Part shown: positions 41,127 through 43,965 of the stretch, piece by piece
How the letters are laid out: each line of letters starts with the position of its first letter
Position numbering within the stretch: the first letter of the stretch is position 1
Translations under genes and position numbers: made by a program
Notes under the pieces: generated by a model
What the model saw: the letters and a program-made list of their open reading frames with translations, nothing else
What the model was told of the DNA's origin: nothing
Database searches by the model: none
NCBI GenBank assembly: GCA_020027345.1
Contig: JAHRAH010000185.1
Span: forward strand, 1 to 43,965
DNA length: 43,965 bases
Direction: 5' to 3'
Origin: Gammaproteobacteria bacterium
Lineage (GTDB): Bacteria > Pseudomonadota > Gammaproteobacteria > Tethybacterales > Persebacteraceae

Positions 41127-41178
41127 CCCCTTAAACCCCCCCCCCATCTCCGATGGGGGGGGCTGGGGGGGGAAAACC
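41127..41178 (-). repeat. C-tract/G-tract hairpin repeat, copy 5, inverted
   Basis: Read on the minus strand it gives GGTTTTCCCCCCCC, AG, a C-run, ATCGGAGATG, a G-run and TTTAAGG, close to the copy at 4831-4888. It lies about 20 bases after the NUDIX stop and could act as a weak terminator, though the T-run is short. Confidence 0.82.
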
Positions 41179-41196
41179 ACAAACCCCAAAAAAAAC

Positions 41197-41778
41197 CTAC
41201 CCCCCCCTCCCCCGCAAAAGCAACCACATCACCCCTATCAGTGTCTTAGCGTCAGTAATCTCCCCGTCCCGCATCATCCCCGCCGCCCGCTCCAAAGGCA
41301 CAGCAACCGTCCGCACAAATTCATCATCCTCTCCCGGATGCCCGCGGTATTCCAAATCCTGCGCCAGAAACATCCGCATCCGCTCGTCGCCGTAGCCCAC
41401 GCAAACATCAACATCGGCGGCGAATTCCCAGCGCCCGGCGGCGTAACCCGTCTCTTCCAGCAGTTCCCGTTTTGCCGCCGCCAGCGGGTCCTCGCCCGCT
41501 TCCAGTTTGCCCGCCGGAAACTCCCAGAAGTGCCGACCCGGCGCATAACGGTATTGCCATTCCAAAAGCGCGACATCCGCCGAAAGCAGCGGCAGCACCG
41601 CAACCGCCCCCGGATGCCGAACAACCTCCCGCGTCGCCGTCCCCCCGTCGGGCAGGCGCACGACATCCTTTTGCACCGTCACCACCTCTCCGGCGAACAC
41701 CGTCTCCCCGCTGATTCTCCTCTCAGTAAAATCCGGACAGTCCCCGCAACCGTCCCCCGGCGGCGAAGTCGCCGTCAA
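41197..41778 (-). CDS. NUDIX hydrolase, probable ADP-ribose pyrophosphatase
   Basis: The 193-residue protein is of the NudF type, hydrolysing ADP-ribose to AMP and ribose 5-phosphate. The Nudix box is complete at residues 90-112: G90, E96, R104, E105, E108, E109 and G111, within GKLEAGEDPLAAAKRELLEE. The preceding EWQYRYAPGRHFWEFPAG and the glutamate loop are typical of ADP-ribose enzymes, with LEWQYR and WEFPAGK conserved. The N-terminal 20 residues are unusual (PPGDGCGDCPDF) and come from repeated GGGGAC words. It is coupled to nuoN by ATGA. Confidence 0.9.
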   Translation of the reverse strand: MTATSPPGDGCGDCPDFTERRISGETVFAGEVVTVQKDVVRLPDGGTATREVVRHPGAVAVLPLLSADVALLEWQYRYAPGRHFWEFPAGKLEAGEDPLAAAKRELLEETGYAAGRWEFAADVDVCVGYGDERMRMFLAQDLEYRGHPGEDDEFVRTVAVPLERAAGMMRDGEITDAKTLIGVMWLLLRGRGG

Positions 41779-43244
41779 AGCAGCCGCGCCGCCGTTTCGC
41801 AGGCGGCGAGCAGTTTGCCCGGAAATATCCCCAACAGCAAAACCAGCGCCCCCACCGCCGCCAGCGACGCCTGCGCCCCGCGCGGCAGCACAGGCAACGC
41901 GACCGCCCCCTTCTCCGGCAAATCAAAATACATCAGTTTCACCACCCGCAAATAATAAAAAGCCCCCACCACCGAAAGCAACACCGCCACCACCGCCAGC
42001 CACGGCAGCCCCGCCGCAAGCACCGCCTGCAGCACCGACAACTTCGCAGCAAAACCCACAACCGGCGGAATCCCCGCCATGGAAAACATCAGCACCATCA
42101 ACACCGCCGCCGCCACACCGTTGTTCGCCGCCAGTCCTTTAATGTCCGAAAGTTCCGCGCGCTCCTTCCCCTCGCCGGCGAGCAATGCCACCGCGCCAAA
42201 ACCCCCCACCGTCATCAGCGCGTACGCGATGACATAAAAAACCGCAGCCGCAACCCCCGCATCATCCCCCGCCAAAACCCCCAAAACAATAAAACCGCTG
42301 TGCGCTATCGCCGAATACGCAAGCATTCTTTTTATGTTTGTCTGCACGATTGCGGTAATGTTTCCGACCGCAAGCGACGCCACCGCAAGTATTATCAGCA
42401 TCGGCCGCCAGTCCGATTCCAAAACCCCGAGCGCTTCCACAAGCACGCGCAACATCATCACCATCGCCGCGATCTTCGGCGCCGCCGCGATAAACAGTGT
42501 CACCGGGGCGGGCGCGCCCTGATACACATCGGGCAGCCACATATGAAAAGGCGCCGCCCCGATTTTGAACGCGACCCCGGCGAGCATAAAGACCAGTCCC
42601 AAACCCAGCGCCGCCCGCGCTTCGCCGCCGCCGCTGATAATCCGCGCCGCGATTTCGGCAATGCCGAGCTCGCCCGTCGCGCCGTAAATAATGGACGCGC
42701 CGTATAAAAACAAACCCGAAGCCAGCGCTCCCAAAACAAAATACTTTATCGCCGATTCAGACGCGCGCAAATTGTCCCGGTCCAACGCTATCAACGCGTA
42801 CAAACTCAGCGACATCAATTCCAAACCGATATACAAAGGAAGCAAATGCGCCGCGGAAACCATCACTAGCATTCCCAAAGAAGAAGTCAGAGCGAGCGCG
42901 TAATATTCCCCGCAAAGCATCCCCGCGCCTTCCAGATACCGCCGCGAAAAAAGCAAACTCCCCCCGACGGAAAGCATCACCGCCGTTTTCATCAGCGCCG
43001 TAAACGGGCTGGAAACAAAGAAACCGTTCAGCGCAATCGCCGGCTCCCCGTCAAACCCCCCGCCGCCGAAACCAGTCCAAGCGATGCCCGCCGTCAAAAC
43101 GCAAGCGCCGATGGCCCCCCAATGCAAAACAGCCCCCCGCCGCTCCGCCGGCAAAAACAAATCCCCCAGCAAAACCGCGCAAGCCGCCAAAAAGACGAAC
43201 ATCTCCGCCCCCGCATACCCCACCTGAAACCCCGCACCGCCCAT
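41775..43244 (-). CDS. nuoN: NADH-quinone oxidoreductase subunit N
   Basis: NuoN is one of the three antiporter-like proton-pumping subunits of complex I. The protein has 489 residues (Escherichia coli 485) with about 14 membrane segments. It has SLSLYALIALDRDNLRASESAIKYFVLGALASG (lysine of TM7), FKIGAAPFHMWLPDVYQGAPAPVTLFIA and KRMLAYSAIAHSGF. ATG 43244 gives MGGAGFQVGYAGAEMFVFLA, a normal N-terminus. The open frame continues to 43493, but that part is foreign sequence. nuoM should lie upstream and is replaced by eukaryote-like DNA. Confidence 0.96.
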   Translation of the reverse strand: MGGAGFQVGYAGAEMFVFLAACAVLLGDLFLPAERRGAVLHWGAIGACVLTAGIAWTGFGGGGFDGEPAIALNGFFVSSPFTALMKTAVMLSVGGSLLFSRRYLEGAGMLCGEYYALALTSSLGMLVMVSAAHLLPLYIGLELMSLSLYALIALDRDNLRASESAIKYFVLGALASGLFLYGASIIYGATGELGIAEIAARIISGGGEARAALGLGLVFMLAGVAFKIGAAPFHMWLPDVYQGAPAPVTLFIAAAPKIAAMVMMLRVLVEALGVLESDWRPMLIILAVASLAVGNITAIVQTNIKRMLAYSAIAHSGFIVLGVLAGDDAGVAAAVFYVIAYALMTVGGFGAVALLAGEGKERAELSDIKGLAANNGVAAAVLMVLMFSMAGIPPVVGFAAKLSVLQAVLAAGLPWLAVVAVLLSVVGAFYYLRVVKLMYFDLPEKGAVALPVLPRGAQASLAAVGALVLLLGIFPGKLLAACETAARLL

Positions 43245-43304
43245 AAAAAACCGCCCTTGTTTAGTCTCTGTATATAAGCAGGAGCCCATGATATAAGTGT
43301 GCTT

Positions 43305-43423
43305 GTTTGGCTCATTGAGAGTTGATTTACATTGGTTCTCTCCAAACTTTGTCACTCGTGACTTCGGGGCTAATATACTGCGCACCCGATAGTACAGGCC
43401 CACTTGTGAAACTATGAGCCAAA
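43305..43423. repeat. 11-bp inverted repeats bounding 119 bp
   Basis: GTTTGGCTCAT at 43305-43315 and its exact reverse complement ATGAGCCAAAC at 43413-43423. They may be termini of a small non-autonomous element, but no target duplication was identified. Confidence 0.5.
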
Positions 43424-43819
43424 CTAAAGTTAAGGCTGTTCGTATGAACAGCATGAAACTATCGAAGAACCACAACTTCCTAAACACGAACAAGGCCTAG
43501 ATGTTATACTTGCGAGTCACCCGGTGCGCAGGATGCGTTTCGGCCAATACCAGGCCTCATCAGCTACGCTGGGGTGACTCGGGAAGTGTGGGCGCTACAC
43601 GACATGCACAGGCAACACAGATGGCTGGCCTTATGATGAACGGCGGTGGATGGTACTGTAGCTTGGTGGAAGTCCGCTCATCCGTGGCACGCTGACGGTA
43701 GTATTCCGAGCTGACAACAGAATACGTTTACCGCGCGTTTTATGGCACCTACATGTAGGTGCTAGACCATACCTGTGCATGCTCATTGGATCTGCGCAGT
43801 TATAGCAGCTGGGGCATCG

Positions 43820-43953
43820 TACGTATGCATGCATGCATTCATACATACATACATACATACATACATACATACATACATACATGCATACATGTACATACAT
43901 ACATACATGCATAGATAGATTTAATCATACATACATACATACATGCATACACA
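43820..43953 (+). repeat. CATA tetranucleotide microsatellite
   Basis: About 130 bp dominated by CATACATACATA with interspersed CATGCATG, TACATGTACA and a short TAGATAGAT. Such long tetranucleotide tracts are typical of animal genomes and very rare in bacteria. Confidence 0.95.
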
Positions 43954-43965
43954 CAAGCTGTACCA

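Larger units (their letters stand above)
43258..43965. other. Eukaryote-like sequence at the contig end, probable assembly chimera
   Basis: Base composition drops sharply from the G+C-rich bacterial part. There are no convincing genes: the open frames here are short and partly microsatellite. The content is an inverted-repeat-bounded segment (43305-43423), about 400 bp of unique-looking sequence with small palindromes such as CTGTTCGTATGAACAG, and a CATA microsatellite. The junction lies at about 43,250-43,260, right after the nuoN ribosome site. It resembles animal intergenic DNA. Confidence 0.7.

Noticed and set aside
1-43250. tRNA or rRNA genes
   Set aside because: No cloverleaf-like segment with a T-loop GTTCGANNC pattern in a gene-free stretch and no rRNA-like sequence was noticed. 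Almost all of the region is coding.
41775-43493. A 572-residue nuoN reading back to 43493
   Set aside because: The first 83 residues come from the eukaryote-like segment and have no NuoN features. ATG 43244 gives a complete, normal-length protein.
43631-43912. A 93-residue coding region rich in Met, Tyr, Val and Cys near the end
   Set aside because: It is simply the translation of the CATA microsatellite and flanks.

Overview
The window is a G+C-rich bacterial chromosome segment (about 1-43,250) joined to roughly 700 bp of different, eukaryote-like DNA (about 43,258-43,965). The bacterial part is Gram-negative. It carries lpxC (lipid A), a MurE with the DNPR motif of meso-diaminopimelate ligases, a BepA-like outer-membrane chaperone/protease and nuoN. 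Gene order fits a gamma- or betaproteobacterium: mraZ-rsmH-ftsL-ftsI-murE-murF-mraY-murD-ftsW-murG-murC-murB-ddl-ftsQ-ftsA-ftsZ-lpxC, and secY-infA-rpmJ at the end of the spc operon. The foreign right end, with its CATA microsatellite, suggests a metagenome assembly from an animal host such as a marine invertebrate. That last point is inference.

Layout. (1) 1-13,184, plus strand: partial tuf, then the fused S10/spc ribosomal operon with almost every gene overlapping its neighbour by 1-4 bases. Departures from the textbook order are an EF-hand membrane protein between rplC and rplD, hairpin repeats in front of rplD and between rpsS and rplV, no rpmD (L30), and no rpsM-rpsK-rpsD-rpoA-rplQ after rpmJ. 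(2) 13,210-18,006, plus strand: a tight four-gene cluster following rpmJ by 25 bp. It holds an alpha-ketoglutarate-semialdehyde-type dehydrogenase, a non-canonical M19 dipeptidase-like protein, a 560-residue unknown and a DUF3726-like protein. (3) 18,007-22,666: an intergenic repeat array, a bepA-like gene on the minus strand divergent from moaC, an AbrB-family membrane protein and pta. (4) 22,668-40,869, minus strand: the complete division and cell-wall cluster, started by a promoter with a 10-bp-periodic MraZ operator. (5) 41,197-43,244, minus strand: a NUDIX ADP-ribose pyrophosphatase and nuoN. (6) 43,258-end: non-bacterial-looking DNA.

The most unusual feature is the density of small repeats in and between essential genes. 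There is a family of C-tract/G-tract hairpins around CATC-GATG, one copy of which lies in frame inside a protein. There are also dRS3-like ATTCCC...GGGAAT palindromes, a CCGCTTGCGG hairpin family, a recurrent GGGGACTGTTGCC word that adds Gly-Thr-Val-Ala tracts to ribosomal proteins, and Asn/Asp/Gly-rich insertions in BepA, MurG, MurB and the AbrB protein. Together they look like small mobile or expanding elements tolerated in frame, comparable in principle to Rickettsia palindromic elements. No tRNA, rRNA or CRISPR array was seen.
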